NCBI GenBank assembly: GCA_008360975.2
Contig: CM039183.1
Span: 53,343,350 to 53,407,349 of the forward strand
Origin: Lichenostomus cassidix
Taxonomy: Eukaryota; Chordata; Aves; Passeriformes; Meliphagidae
Direction of reading: 5' to 3'
Length of the DNA stretch: 64,000 nucleotides
Shown here: piece by piece, positions 1 to 12,130 of the stretch
Layout of the letters: each line of letters starts with the position of its first letter
How positions within the stretch are numbered: the stretch's first letter is position 1
The notes under the pieces: generated by a model
What the model was told of the DNA's origin: nothing
The model's database searches: none
Seen by the model: only the letters and a program-made list of their open reading frames with translations
Position numbers and translations under genes: made by a program

Positions 1-2539
1 AGCAGTCATAGTGGTAGCTAATGGCCTATTCAGTTAATCATAGTTATTCACTCCCTGAAAATGCCTCAGAATATAATAAATGTTTTGTTTTCATTGTGCA
101 CTCCTAAATTACAGGCATTATATAACACCCATGATATATAACCTATCTGTGTGAATACGAACTGAACCCAAAATCACTCCCCTAAAATATTTCTAGTATT
201 TGGAACCTCCAAAGAAAGAAAAAAATTCTGTTGCTACCCACAGAGCTACTGAAATAGCACTGAAAGCAGGGAAAGAAATGGTTTTAAAGAAAGTTCTGGT
301 TTAACTAAAATGTGGCTACTTGTTGTCCATTTAAAGAGGTTTGAAATAACTATTACTGAGTATTTTTAAATTAAATAAAACAAGAAACATACTCAAATAG
401 CTGAACCCTAGAGATCTTTTCCTAAAGGAAAAAAAGGCTACAGATGCAGGATTTCAATTTGTCCCACAGGAGACAGATCAACCATAAAGTCTTCACCCTG
501 AGACCAATGTTCTCATCTGGTGCTGTATCAATGTAAGATTTATCTTGTTCACCTATGTTTTTACATTTATATAGGTTGTAGAAGTCCCTGACAGTCTTAG
601 CTCTGCTTTGTTCGCTGCTCTGGAGAGATTATATGTATTATGCTGCACATAGACAACCTGTCCCAAGTGTAGTGTGAAATAAATACACATATATATCTAT
701 GTGTATATATGACATAACAGCTGGCTCTATCTCATCTCTGTGGTCGCCATCATACTGATGAGGCACAGAATCCCCTGAAGTTTCTTCAGGAAGTATCTTC
801 CACATCTATTTTAAAAAGCTGCAGAATATGTTTTAAAACAATATTCAGCTTCTGAGGTCAGGCTGTGTTTTTCAGCTGCAATTGCTTTGCAGAAAGGATT
901 TGATTAGTAGATCACAAAAATATTCCCCTGGCTACTTCAAGGAATGAAGACAACCTTTGAAATGTCTGCTGTTGGTTCCTGGATGAAAGAACTCCGCCAT
1001 GGAAGCATACAAAAACCCAAAAGACTTTCAAAATTAGAATATGGACAAAGCTTGGTATTAAACATCTCTTTTACTTCTGGAGAAAATGATACTCAAGTAT
1101 TTGCTGCAGAAGTAATTTGGCAGGCCACAAGACATGGGAGGGTGTTCTAGTTTTAACTTTAGTTTTGTAGAACTTTTTAGAATTTAGTGATGAAAAGGAA
1201 ATCAAACCAAAGGGATTATAAAATGAGAGATTTCGTGATTCCTGGGAAGGAAAGAGCAGATCAATGCTAGTGAAGCACAGGGAATGCAGTCACAGCCAGT
1301 TCCAGAGACTAATCAAGGACACCCCCAGGCAAAGGCAATCCAGAAGGGGAAAGAGTTCAAAAGAGAGGACTAGTTTACAGAAGGGCAGCACTAAAGCATA
1401 GCAGCAAATTAACCCAGTGCAGAGTAAGTGAGCAGTATGCTATACCAGGAGATATTTAATTACCTTAGAGCCCCAAATGAGTAATTTAAGAGGTATCAGT
1501 AAGTACATATGCTGGGAGAATTGCAAAGAATTCACCATGCAAACATGCAGGGAAAAGAAAGATAGAGAAATATAAGAAAAATATTGCTAATGTGTTAGAA
1601 AAAGAAATGCAGCATCGAACAACCTTGCTAGCTCAAAATAAACTTTGCCTGTGAGAATACTGCCGCCATTGCCTGTAGTTCTACAGAGATCAGTTTAGCA
1701 CCTGAGCATTGCCTTTGGTGGCTGAAATGTGAGTAACATTGGGTCATCATTCACTGGCATATGACAGGCAGAGAAAAGTCTGACTATATCCTACAACGTA
1801 ACTTCTGCTTGTTTTTAATCAGACAAAGGTCTTTCCTGAGGTTTCTCAAAACAAGTTAGTTGTAATTCTGATGCCTTGCATATTTGACAATCTCATACTT
1901 TGGTGATAAAGGAGATTTGTAACATCTGATATGATATACTAAACTGGGTGAGGTTGCAAGCAGTTTACAAGATTGGATTAGAACTCACCATAAGTGCAGT
2001 AATTTGGATATATGTTCTGAAATTAATGCATTAGATCCACAAAGAGAAGGGCAAATTACCATAGAAAGATCTGCAAGAGAGTTATAGTGGTCTATAAGCA
2101 AAGCCTAAGTCAGGACACTATCTGCTTGCAGAAGAAGGCAGCCTGATATATAGCCAGAGTAATACTGTAAGCAAATCAAGTAATTTTTCCCCTACCAGCA
2201 ATGGCAAGGCCCTGACTGCATTACTATGTCCAGCTCTGCTTAGTGGGCTGTTGAAGGAAAGAGACAATTGGAGGCAGTCAAGGTAAAAGCCACAAAAAAA
2301 TTGATAACAGATGTAGAAGAATGGAAGGTTGAAAGAAATAGCTTGTTTAGTCTAGAAAGAGTGAAGACTAAGGGAAGATATGATAACATGCACAAAATAT
2401 GAAAAAGTTTGTTATGAGAAGAGGATTATAACTAATTTTTCTCCGTGTTCATCATGCAGAACACAAGATTTAGTATGCAGTGCTGGACAAAAGCTTTCTA
2501 ACACAAGGCCAGTCAGCCAGCTAGCAGATTATCTACAGG
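1..2539. other. Intergenic, nothing recognised
   Basis: AT-rich DNA with only short reading frames. A 68-codon frame at 944-1150 has no recognisable family and no visible splice context. Confidence 0.6.
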
Positions 2540-3520
2540 TATTGCATGTAATGCTGCCACCAGAAGCAATGGAAATGGCTGAGACAAACCCATGTGGAGA
2601 CGAGGAGATGTGTGCTGGATTCTCCCTGAAAGCAGGCGGACAGCCCAGGTGATTCTGTGTGAGATCCTGTCCAGCCTCACTCTCAGCCACAGAAACAAGG
2701 CACAGATCAGAGCTTTCCATCAGAGACTGAATACTATGATGCAAACGACTGTTATTTGTCTCAAGATGCTTGCCAGGAAGGAAGGAGCCTGCAGGACAAG
2801 GGATGAATCTCTCAAATCCATTTAGCTAGTTAATCCAATTGGCTGGAAGTAGCTGAGAGCACCGACTCAGTCACTGCTGGATGCTCTTCTACTTGTTTAA
2901 CACGCTCATGCTCAGTCGTACCTTTACTCCACTTTTGCTGTCAATAGCCCTTTCCCATGGTTTACAGGAGTATTATTATAGGAGTGGTTTATCCAGAGTA
3001 TTTGGGTATACACTGCTGTGGGGCCACTGGAGCAATGAGCTAGTGAATGAGTTAGAATGAGCTGAACAGGCTTTAAAATCAATAGACAGGGCTGAGGCTG
3101 CAGTGATGCCTGGCAGGGACCAGGCTGGTCATCAAGGCTGTACCTAGAGAAGGCAAATGGCATGCAGAGGACAAGGGGTGACACACAAAGAGCTTGCATC
3201 GTGGAGATTCCCACTGTGGGGGCACAGCTGGCAGCCACCAGTGCCAAATCTCTGCCAGGGAGCACAAGCTGTGCAAGGCCAGTGCCAGCCCTCCCAGCCA
3301 CAAATGGGACTGCTGTTCCCAGCTGGCTGAGAAAATAGGAGCAGAAGCCACAGTATGACAGCAAGAGGGAAAGACAGGTTTCATTGCAGGAACATCGGGA
3401 GTGAGGCCCTCAGGATCTGCTGCCTTTAGAGAAGTCTGAGGAGTAGAGATTAGCGAAAAAGATTGTGAAAGGTCCTGTCCCTCACAGAAGGGCAAGACTG
3501 AATGTGCAGACCCTCAGCTG
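2540..3520. other. GC-richer block, unidentified
   Basis: About 1 kb with visibly higher GC than its surroundings, rich in CAG/CTG and GCC words. Overlapping minus-strand reading frames of 146 and 138 codons (2924-3364, 3079-3495) have no recognisable domain. It could be an old LTR or retrotransposon remnant, or a regulatory region. Confidence 0.4.
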
Positions 3521-6500
3521 GTTTCACCTGTACACTGGTGGATTCACAACAATTCTCTTACTATTATTAATTTTTTTGCGAAGAAGCATGGAATTTAACT
3601 GACATTAAGTAGAATTTTCAAAACCAAAATCCTCTTGTAAACTGGCAAGTGGGGCTCATTGATTCACAGAGGGAGACACTGCATGGCCAGCAGGAGCAGT
3701 CTGGGTGTGCTGGGTCTTGCACACTGCTGCCAGGCCCCTCCATGGGTTTTCCCCCATACTACAGTCAAACACCCTGTGCCTGAACACCTGGCAAGGTGCC
3801 CGCCTCTACTTGAAGGTGCTCCTTCCAATGGAGCAAATCCTTTTTCCACACTACAGTGTGCACAGAGTGCAGAGCAAAACATTTCTACTTCTCTTAACCC
3901 TAAAAAATATTATCTATAAAAACAAACTACTCTCCATCAAAATAATAAAACAGAGAGCAAGGCAAACATAGCCAAAGATCTGTTCTTATGCTTGATCACA
4001 TGAAAAGACTGGATAATGTACTGTGTATGTTGAAACTTTCTTCTTGCATGACAATGCAGATCTAACTATGGTCCTGGCAAAATCAAAATAATTGATAAAT
4101 GGGATTAAACAGATCCTGTCAATTACTCAGTTGTTCTTTCTACTTTCCTGTCAAGCCTAATAGCTTTGTGAAAAACTTCCTCAGGTTAGAGTAAACTAAA
4201 GGTCATACTTCAACCACTTTTGATGATGATTTGCATTATTTTCCTGGTATGATGTCAAAATTGCTGCATATTACACTAGCTTTTACTTATAAAAGTAGAC
4301 AACTAATGAGACTGTACAATCTATAGGCATTCAGATTTGAAATTTTTTAATGGTCCCTGCAGGGAAAAAAAGAAATAGTACAATACTGACACAAATGTTT
4401 CGAATGCAACATTCTGATTACTCTCTATTTATTTTCCAAGTTAACATATAATTGCCTAATGCCCCATGAAATTCAGTTAAAAATAATTAGCTGTTTTCAC
4501 CTCTAACTGCTTCAATGTGGGGGAGCACTTGCAATTACAGAAATGACCAAGAACGCAACACTCAAAAGTTATTTCCTCCTTTGATTCCACAGTCACTCCA
4601 GAGCCTCTGCAGACCACATTTGCACAGGTAAGGATTACTCATGAAGTAAAATAAATCTGAAGGTGACTTCTCTATCAAATTATGTAACTAAGTGGGATAT
4701 CATAAATTTCCAGAAAATGCTTGCTTTCCTTCATTTTGTAAGGTTGCCCTACTGGACATCTACTTAAGTCTCTCCGCTGAACACCAGCACCAGCTGAGTG
4801 CTATGAATGTTGTAGATATTCTTCTTTCTGCCATACATCATGCTATCTTTAGGTTGCTGCATGTTGAACAATTCTTGCAGACATTTATGGCAGCATAAAC
4901 ACTGAAGAAATGATGCTAACTAGGGACTGAGAATACCAAAAATAATCATGAGCCTCCAAAGACAGAAGAGTTGTCTGTAACTTCCTACTACATAAAAGCA
5001 TCATTTAACTTTGTCAAACAGTTTTGTTAAAATCCCCCTGAAAGCACACAGGTTGTTAAAGGAAAAGCATCACAAAACTTCCCATTACCAGTAGTAGCAG
5101 CAGGGCCCAAATCTGTTCCTAGCACTTCTGTTATGAAACCTAACACACACATGCAAGAATGTTCCTCAGCTAACAGATCACACTCAAAACAAGTAAAGGA
5201 AAGAACTGGGTAAAAAAAAGAAAAGCAAATTCTGTCATCATCCCTTTCTCATAAATGGAAAACCAAAATAACCGAGACATAAAGCAATTTGTCCACTATC
5301 ACACAAAGCCTACAGTCAGTAAGCCACATGAGATCTTAACTTCAGAGCACTCAATCCAACTGCCATTAAACTATAATTAATATAATGGATCATATTCCTA
5401 TGAATCAGCAACTTATATATAACAGGGTGTCAACACAGATAGAAATTCCCAGTTCCCCTGACTTTTCTGAAACTGTATCATTGATGTGTGTATATGAGAG
5501 TTGCAGATTCTCTCCAACAGGTAATAACGTGGGGACACTTCTCATCTGGAACATGAAATGCACAGCATGGAAACGGAAACATGCTATTCAAAATGCTCAG
5601 GTGATTAGATACAATAAGAAGGAGCAAAATAAAGTTGCAATGAGAGACCAAAGTTTATGGAAGTTAATATTGTACTTTCCTCTGATCCCCACAAAATAGG
5701 CAGAAGGAAGAAGGAATTTACAGACAATCGGCAGGCACAATAATTGTCACCATAAAATTCCATATTTTGTGACTTTATGGGTTTATTTTACAAATATCCT
5801 AGCATGAAAGCTCGAAGGATAAAGTAACACATTTTTACAACTGACCATGATTCAAAAAGAATACAGCCTTTTTCAGTATTGTACTTAACTATGCCAAGTT
5901 AAAATCTTAGGACACAAAGTTAAGTCCTGGCCTAAGTGCCTTGAGAAATAAGGTGATGGTATGGGCAAGAGCTGGGCAGTTCCAGAAAAAAGGGAAGCTT
6001 GAACATAAGAGATGTTACGCTGAGTGGAAAGAGACAGGATAATCTAACATGAAAACTATGGAAGTGCATATTTATAAGCACCCTCAGAATGTTTATTCTG
6101 TGTTAACCTAATCCTAGGTAGGTTGATTTCAGCATAATTACCAAGAACCATCAAACATTTTGATTCAAAATATACTTTCCTTTCCAGGTGCAATTCCATC
6201 AGGATTTACACCCACCTGCTGGGGAACAGTATTTGTGTCTTTGGGAACTTCTGCTTTTATACAGTGCACTGTGTCACTCTCAGGATGAACAGATGCCTCA
6301 AAGAAAGGGAATGATGGACTTGGCTAACCTCTGAGACTAAAATTATTATTTTATTTTTAGTACTGAAGGCCAGATTGACATGTGTTGTAATTGATCACTT
6401 TCCATAGTTATACAACTATAAGCTAAAGAGACCAAATAAAGTTGGAAGCATTTGTTTTTTGTGCTGAAAAAACCCCATTTTTTGAGAACAAAGAATAAAC

Positions 6501-7235
6501 TGGCACTTTAATTTCCTGCAAAACAAAATCTACTAGGGTAGAGGAGACCTCTTTTAAGGTGATGACACATCGATTTTTGGATGCAACTATAAGACAGCTT
6601 TATTTTGTATAGCAACTTCCACATAAAATATGTTTTTATGTGAACCTTCTTATATTTAAACAGCGCAGTAATTTAATAATACAGTTTCAATGTTCATATA
6701 AAATAAAAGCAGGTAAGGAGACAAATTAAAGATGCATAGCTATTTACATCTATATCTTGAGTGTCCAACAGGGACTTAATAGTGCTGTAAATTTAGTCTG
6801 TTTAAAAGAAGCAAGCTAAATATCATATGGACTAAAAGCAGTCAGATACCTGGAAGACTGAAATTGAAATGTCAAGGATTTTGGTGACAAGATATTTACT
6901 CATATTTGGACTTATGGACATTCATTTGTAGTTACTAAAATATGGTTTAATAATAAGTAAAACATCACTAAAATCTGTCTCAGTTAAAATTTTGCAGCCT
7001 GGGAGACATACTTGCTTCTTAAAAACCTAATTAAAAGGCAAAGAAGGTATCAAGTCTCACAGTGCTAATGAAAAATCTACTGTCTGCTTCTATCAAAAAT
7101 GTGAAGTGCCACTGAAAGCAGATGGGAGGAAGGAGAATTTCCATAAATTATTTGTGAAAGACGTTGCACAGAATATTTCAGAGGATTAAACTCCTTTAGG
7201 TGAATTATTGTGAAATTCATGAAAGGCACTTAGCT
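3521..7235. other. Intergenic, nothing recognised
   Basis: AT-rich DNA. A slightly GC-richer patch at 3650-3860 yields short frames on both strands without any recognisable domain. No repeat tail, exon or RNA gene is evident. Confidence 0.6.
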
Positions 7236-7370
7236 CCCTCACAGAATTACAGAATTAACTAGGTTGGAAAAGATCTTTAAAGTCGTCAAGTCCAAACTCT
7301 GATCTAGCACCTCCTCATCAACTAAACCACGGCACTGAGTGCCATGTCCAGTCTTTTTGTCCAACAAGAG
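7236..7370 (-). mobile_element. CR1 LINE 3' end fragment
   Basis: Minus-oriented CR1 tail: CAGAATTACAGAATTAACTA, GGTTGGAAAAGATCTTTAAA, TCGTCAAGTCCAAAC and a CACTGAGTGCCATGTCCAGT segment typical of CR1 families common in birds. Similarity fades after about 7370. Confidence 0.82.
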
Positions 7371-8062
7371 CTTGCTGGTGGAAGGGTAGTTTCTGTGTAA
7401 CATAGTCCTAACTTTTAATATGGAACTTTGGGAAATCAACCCAGTTTCAAGAAATACCAGGTTTTCAAAAATATTTGAATAACATTTCACATTCTAGGAT
7501 AGAAAAAAAATGGTTTTGTTTCATTAGAAAAGAACAGAATAATCTCACAAGCTCATCTATCTTGAACCACAATGTCAGGAAATTAAAAAACTAGGAAACA
7601 GAAACATGAACTGAACCAAAGGACAAACTAAAGGTGTATTTTAACGTATTAGATGTCAAAACTTGTCACTGCTTTATCAATTGTTACAATCAAGGAAGCA
7701 AATGATGAAGTACATGTAAGTGTTGTAACACTATTTCCTGTTTCTCCATTTTTGCCTTATTTGCTCCTTTTCCTTTAGGTACTAATGCAGTGATGCTCCC
7801 ACATGTGCTTTAAATGTAAGCACATCCAGTTATTCTAATCAGACTAATCATATTTTATGTGCTTTGCTGAATTAGTATCTAGATTTTAAAATTTCATAAT
7901 AATCATAAAAAGGAGTGGTAAATCAATGAGGGAAGCAATTCAATCCACTTTTTAAAGTATTAATGAGAAATCGAAAGCATTTATTATCGTAACAGTTAAA
8001 TCACTGCTGAGTGTGTAAATGAGCTTCCTCAAAAGCTGTGAACCTCCTGTGAACCTCCAAAG

Positions 8063-8203
8063 CTTCACAGAGGTTATCACAGAGTTGGAAAGGACCCACA
8101 AGGATCAGTGAGTCCAACTGTTAAGTGAATAGCCTGTACAAGGATCAAATCCATGACGATGTAACTAGCATCATACTTGGACCAACTCTGCTCATCTCAG
8201 GGT
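8063..8203 (-). mobile_element. tRNA-Ile-derived SINE with CR1-type tail (TguSINE1-like)
   Basis: Minus-oriented. The CR1-type tail (AGAGTTGGAAAGGACCCACA, then AAGGATCAGTGAGTCCAACT) occupies 8080-8120. It is joined to 8130-8200, whose reverse complement aligns along its whole length with tRNA-Ile, including a decayed B box GGATTTGATCC (8142-8152) and a GAGC...AGTTGGT A-box region. This head-tail pairing is the hallmark of the songbird SINE. The copy has many substitutions and is probably old. Confidence 0.75.
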
Positions 8204-9855
8204 CTCATCATGTTTCCAACAGATACATTCCAGTGGATTATTTTTATGCTTTCTCCTTTTGGCAGTGTTGCCCTTCGACCTCTTCCAATGTGTTTTGATC
8301 CTGAAGACTGTCAAGGATGAAATGAAAGGGTAGAAAAGAAGGTAGGAGAGCTTTAAATTACACAACATATTAAAGTAATGTTTAATTATTGCTTTCAGAT
8401 GGTCACTACTGAGACATTAGATACACAAAGCAGATGTGCAATCAACAGCTACCAAAGCAGCATCCATCTCATCCACTTACACAGGAGACAAAAGGGAAAA
8501 AACATGCTATCTGCTCTGTAACTGTAGCGTAATTTGAACTGCCAGGAACTAGTCACAAGTTTTTTTACATCGACCTGCCCCCTGACAAGGAATGATATAA
8601 TACTTTTGAATCTATCTTTACTAGAGGAGAATCTAATCAAACCATAAATACTTAATTTTCACTAAATCCTACCATAAGGTTATTTCCCTATCTACCTGTT
8701 TACACTTTTTTTATTACTAAAACTAACTTTATGGTCTCTTGAAATGAGTATGGATGGGTACTGACTGTGAGTCAGACGTGACCACTTGGACATGGCTCTC
8801 TGGTCAGTTTGAGGGGTGCCTTCCTCACCCTCTCAGAGAGCTGGCTGAGCAGGATGAGCATCTGCTCCTGACACTACAGTTGACAGTTCCATGTGTTTCA
8901 GGAAATTACCAACTGCTTCATTTGACATCCAGCGGGAAATTGGGAAATAGGTGAGGTAGACATCTTGCCAGTCCAGGGACAACTTCTATCATAACTCCAC
9001 AGAGGTCTCTGAATTAATGTAAGCTAGTGTCTCTAGCTGTGTCAGCATTGAGTATTTAAGACATGCTTTAGAATAAGAAATTTTTTTTAGGGATAAAGAA
9101 CATGCCTGGAGCAACAATGGGGAATCGCAATGCCCTGATAAGCACAAAAACCTGAGTGATGCAAACCGTTTTCTGTGTTGGTTCCTTTCATACTTTAACA
9201 TGCAAGCACAAATTTTCAGAGTAACAGTGAAAATTAGGAACATTTTATAGAAGACATACACAGCTCCTGCTCTCAAAACCTCATCCTATTTCTAGGCAGT
9301 AAAAAGTTTGCCATGTTGGAGGTTGAGAATTGGATATAACAATGAGTAATTTTGTTGACTACTTCCAAATGAAACTAGGATTTCTCCTGGGCCACTCAGA
9401 TTTTTACAACCATCTTAAAAGAAAGCTAGGAGAGCTATAAAATAAAATGAGAAGCAGCAGTTTTTCCAAGGTTTCCTAAGTTGTCCAAAGAGCTGTTTCT
9501 CAATAGGATGAGTCTGAGATTTTGTTTCAAGCAACTCCTTTGGGAGTTAACTTGTCTTGTTACAGGGATGCCCACTTGGGGATGAGCAACAGTAGGATGG
9601 GTGGCCCATAGCCTAATGACATGAGCATGTGAAAAAAACTGTTTTCTTGATGTTTGAAGTATCTTTAATAAAGCTGACCTTTGGAAACAGATACTATTCA
9701 CCCAGCAGTGTATCCTCCCCTGGAAAATCCCAAGAAAAGCTTGTACTTTGCTCTGACAGGAATGAGAGCTTTCTGCACCTGCATTTACTTGGCCAGCAAA
9801 GAGGTGGACAGAGGACTTCCTTGTTCTTTCCCACCCCATTGTTACAGCAACTTTC
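8204..9855. other. Intergenic spacer between the two SINE copies, nothing recognised
   Basis: AT-rich sequence without recognisable exons. A 140-codon minus-strand frame (9435-9857) has no family resemblance and runs up to the SINE. Confidence 0.55.
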
Positions 9856-9992
9856 ACACAGATTCACAGAATATTCATAGTTGGAAGGGACCCACAAGGA
9901 TCATCAAGTCCAACTCTTTAAGTAAATGGCCGATAGAGCGACTGAACCCTCAGCCTTGGTGTTACCAGCAGGATGCCCCAACCAACAGCCTT
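9856..9992 (-). mobile_element. tRNA-Ile-derived SINE with CR1-type tail (TguSINE1-like), second copy
   Basis: Same structure and orientation as the copy at 8063. The CR1-type tail runs ATTCACAGAATATTCATAGT, TTGGAAGGGACCCACAAGGA, TCATCAAGTCCAACTC. It is followed at 9925-9990 by the reverse complement of a tRNA-Ile-like region with CCTTGGTGTTACCAGCA and CCCCAACCAAC. The tail is closer to consensus than in the first copy. Confidence 0.78.
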
Positions 9993-10300
9993 TTTCCAGT
10001 ACAGTCCATGTACCCAACAAGGGTGACAGCTGCTGAGCAGCCACATCCACAGTATGGGCACATGAAGCACATGGAGCACCTGTGCACCTCTTGGTGCTGT
10101 GGTCTGACATGGGGGCCTAGAACCCTAGCAGGAAACCTGTCCAGCATTTACAGTGGCAGCATAAAACATGAAAACTTAAGATTACTTTTAGAAAGACTGT
10201 TTAAGTTGAAATTATTTAAATTTTTATTTTCAAGTTGTTTAAACCAGACAAAAGATAGAGTATTATGATAATTTATTTAATCTAGTTTTCCATTGGTAAT

Positions 10301-10326
10301 TTTTGTTTTGTTTTGTTTTGTTTTTT
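10301..10326 (+). repeat. (TTTTG)n microsatellite
   Basis: Four TTTTG units followed by a T run. Confidence 0.75.
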
Positions 10327-12116
10327 GCCCTGTAGCAAGGTTTATTATTACTAAAATGACCACCTAAATATTCTGATTTGGAATGAAATAGAACCACTAT
10401 ATTTTTTTATGAGAGAATATACTATAATCAATATAAATTTGTTTAGCAATGATCTAGTTTAACACATATTCAGATCTTGATTTCTTATGAAGAGAATTAT
10501 AGATATTATGTATCTTATTTTCAAAGTGACAATTTTAAATTATCTTCAGTTCTCACCCTTTGAATCTATATGCAGTCATAATTTGCAAACAATATTTGGA
10601 GACCTAATTTCCATATGTTTTGTAGTCACTTATACAATGAAGTTTATCTTTTGCTTTACATGTGCAACATGGTTTTCTTTGCTAGAGCCACAAGTATTCC
10701 TTCATCTGCCACATGAACAGAGTGGTGGTACAAAAGCCCATCCATCTCCTTACTGCCCTGACTCGGCTGTGCAGAGCAGCCTTTATGCTCCCATGATGAA
10801 TGTGGCTGCTGTGCTTCTCCACCCAAGCTGTCTTTGAAGCCATCCCTCTTGCCACCTCTCCAGTCATTATGCACCGAACATTCAAATGAAGCTTTTCTTC
10901 CATCTCACCAGGAGCTGGATAGCCTGAACTAGAAATCTGGAAGCTGGGAGACTTTTCCTTCCCTCTGCTGTGAGAGGAGGAGTGCAGAAGTAGAGCTCTT
11001 TACAGGTGAACAGACCACATGAGATTTACTGACACGCCCTCCATAAGATGGTGGCCAGTTGATAAAGGAGCAGTAGAATCCAAGACAGAAAAGTGACAAC
11101 ATGAGGTTATGAATGACACATGCTACCCTTGGCTCTACACACAGACCTGTCCAGAGGTTTGTGCTGGACCTACTGCGCTACCATGATAAAGGTAATTCAA
11201 GCAGCTATCAAATAGTGTAACTCTTATGGGATCAAATTTGGGTATTGCTACATGGAGACCACTCTGTGACCCCTCTTCACACAACTGACTCTAACAAGAG
11301 AAAAAGGTCTTATGTAAGTTTCTTTCTTTACTGATATAAATAAAACTGGAAAAAAGCCTCTTTCCTAATGTTTGGGACAAATTAGGATTTCTGTTAACAG
11401 ATGCAATGAAAAAATCTACTAGCTTGTTTTCTTTTTAAGCAACAGTATAAAAAACAGCTTATTGAATCTGTGTTTGACAAACCTCATGTCCATGTAAAAA
11501 CTGAAAGAATATTTATACTGTAAAAGCCCCGAAAAGTATAAAACTAGATTCACCTTTACTTCCTTCCTTTAATTCAGAGTAAAGAACATAATAATTTAAC
11601 CCATACTCTGTACCTGCAGAGAATACTACAATTGCATTGTTCTTGAACAATGAAAATATATTCACTGTAGTATGGGAAGGAAAAAACAGAAATGAAAACT
11701 TCAGGGAAGAACCAGGAAGGATCTTAATAAAAAGATGAATAAAAAATTAGTCACTCATGAAGGTTATCCCATGAAAATATCTAGCTTTCTGGGATTGCCT
11801 GTCACATTTCAACATTGTAAGGCTTTCTCTTCTAAACTGGCTTCCTCTAAATGCACTGAGTACAAATCAGTGTGAAAAAACTAAAATACAAAATCCAACT
11901 AGTGTACAATAGAGGGTGAAAACTGCCCCAGTGAGCATGCACACACTGGAATTGAGTAAAAGCAGTGCACTGAGGCACAAGAGTGAATTATTCTGAGAAT
12001 GGTATTGAAGATGTGCAGTACCTCACCTGAACAGGGCTTACGGCAGCAGCTCTGGTTTCCATAGAGCTGCACCACAGAGCGCTGGGAGGACACAGCCACG
12101 ACTATGCATGTCCTGG

Positions 12117-12130
12117 GCACCCTCTGCTGG
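12117..12130 (-). promoter_or_regulatory. CTCF-like motif
   Basis: The minus strand reads CCAGCAGAGGGTGC, matching the CTCF core CCASYAGRKGGCRS at 13 of 14 positions. It sits in a small GC-richer patch (about 12005-12155) in otherwise AT-rich intergenic DNA. Binding is inferred from sequence only. Confidence 0.45.

Noticed and set aside
944..1150. 68-codon plus-strand frame
   Set aside because: Short, with no recognised family and no evidence of exon structure; such frames are expected by chance in 64 kb.
2924..3495. 146- and 138-codon minus-strand frames
   Set aside because: They overlap in different phases in GC-rich sequence, where stops are rare by chance, and show no known domain.
8130..8200. 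tRNA-Ile gene on the minus strand
   Set aside because: The B box and stems are degenerate and the region is fused to a CR1-type tail, so it is a SINE head, not a functional tRNA gene.
9681..10268. 195-codon plus-strand frame
   Set aside because: It runs straight through a SINE, has no recognisable domain and no splice or codon signature of a gene.
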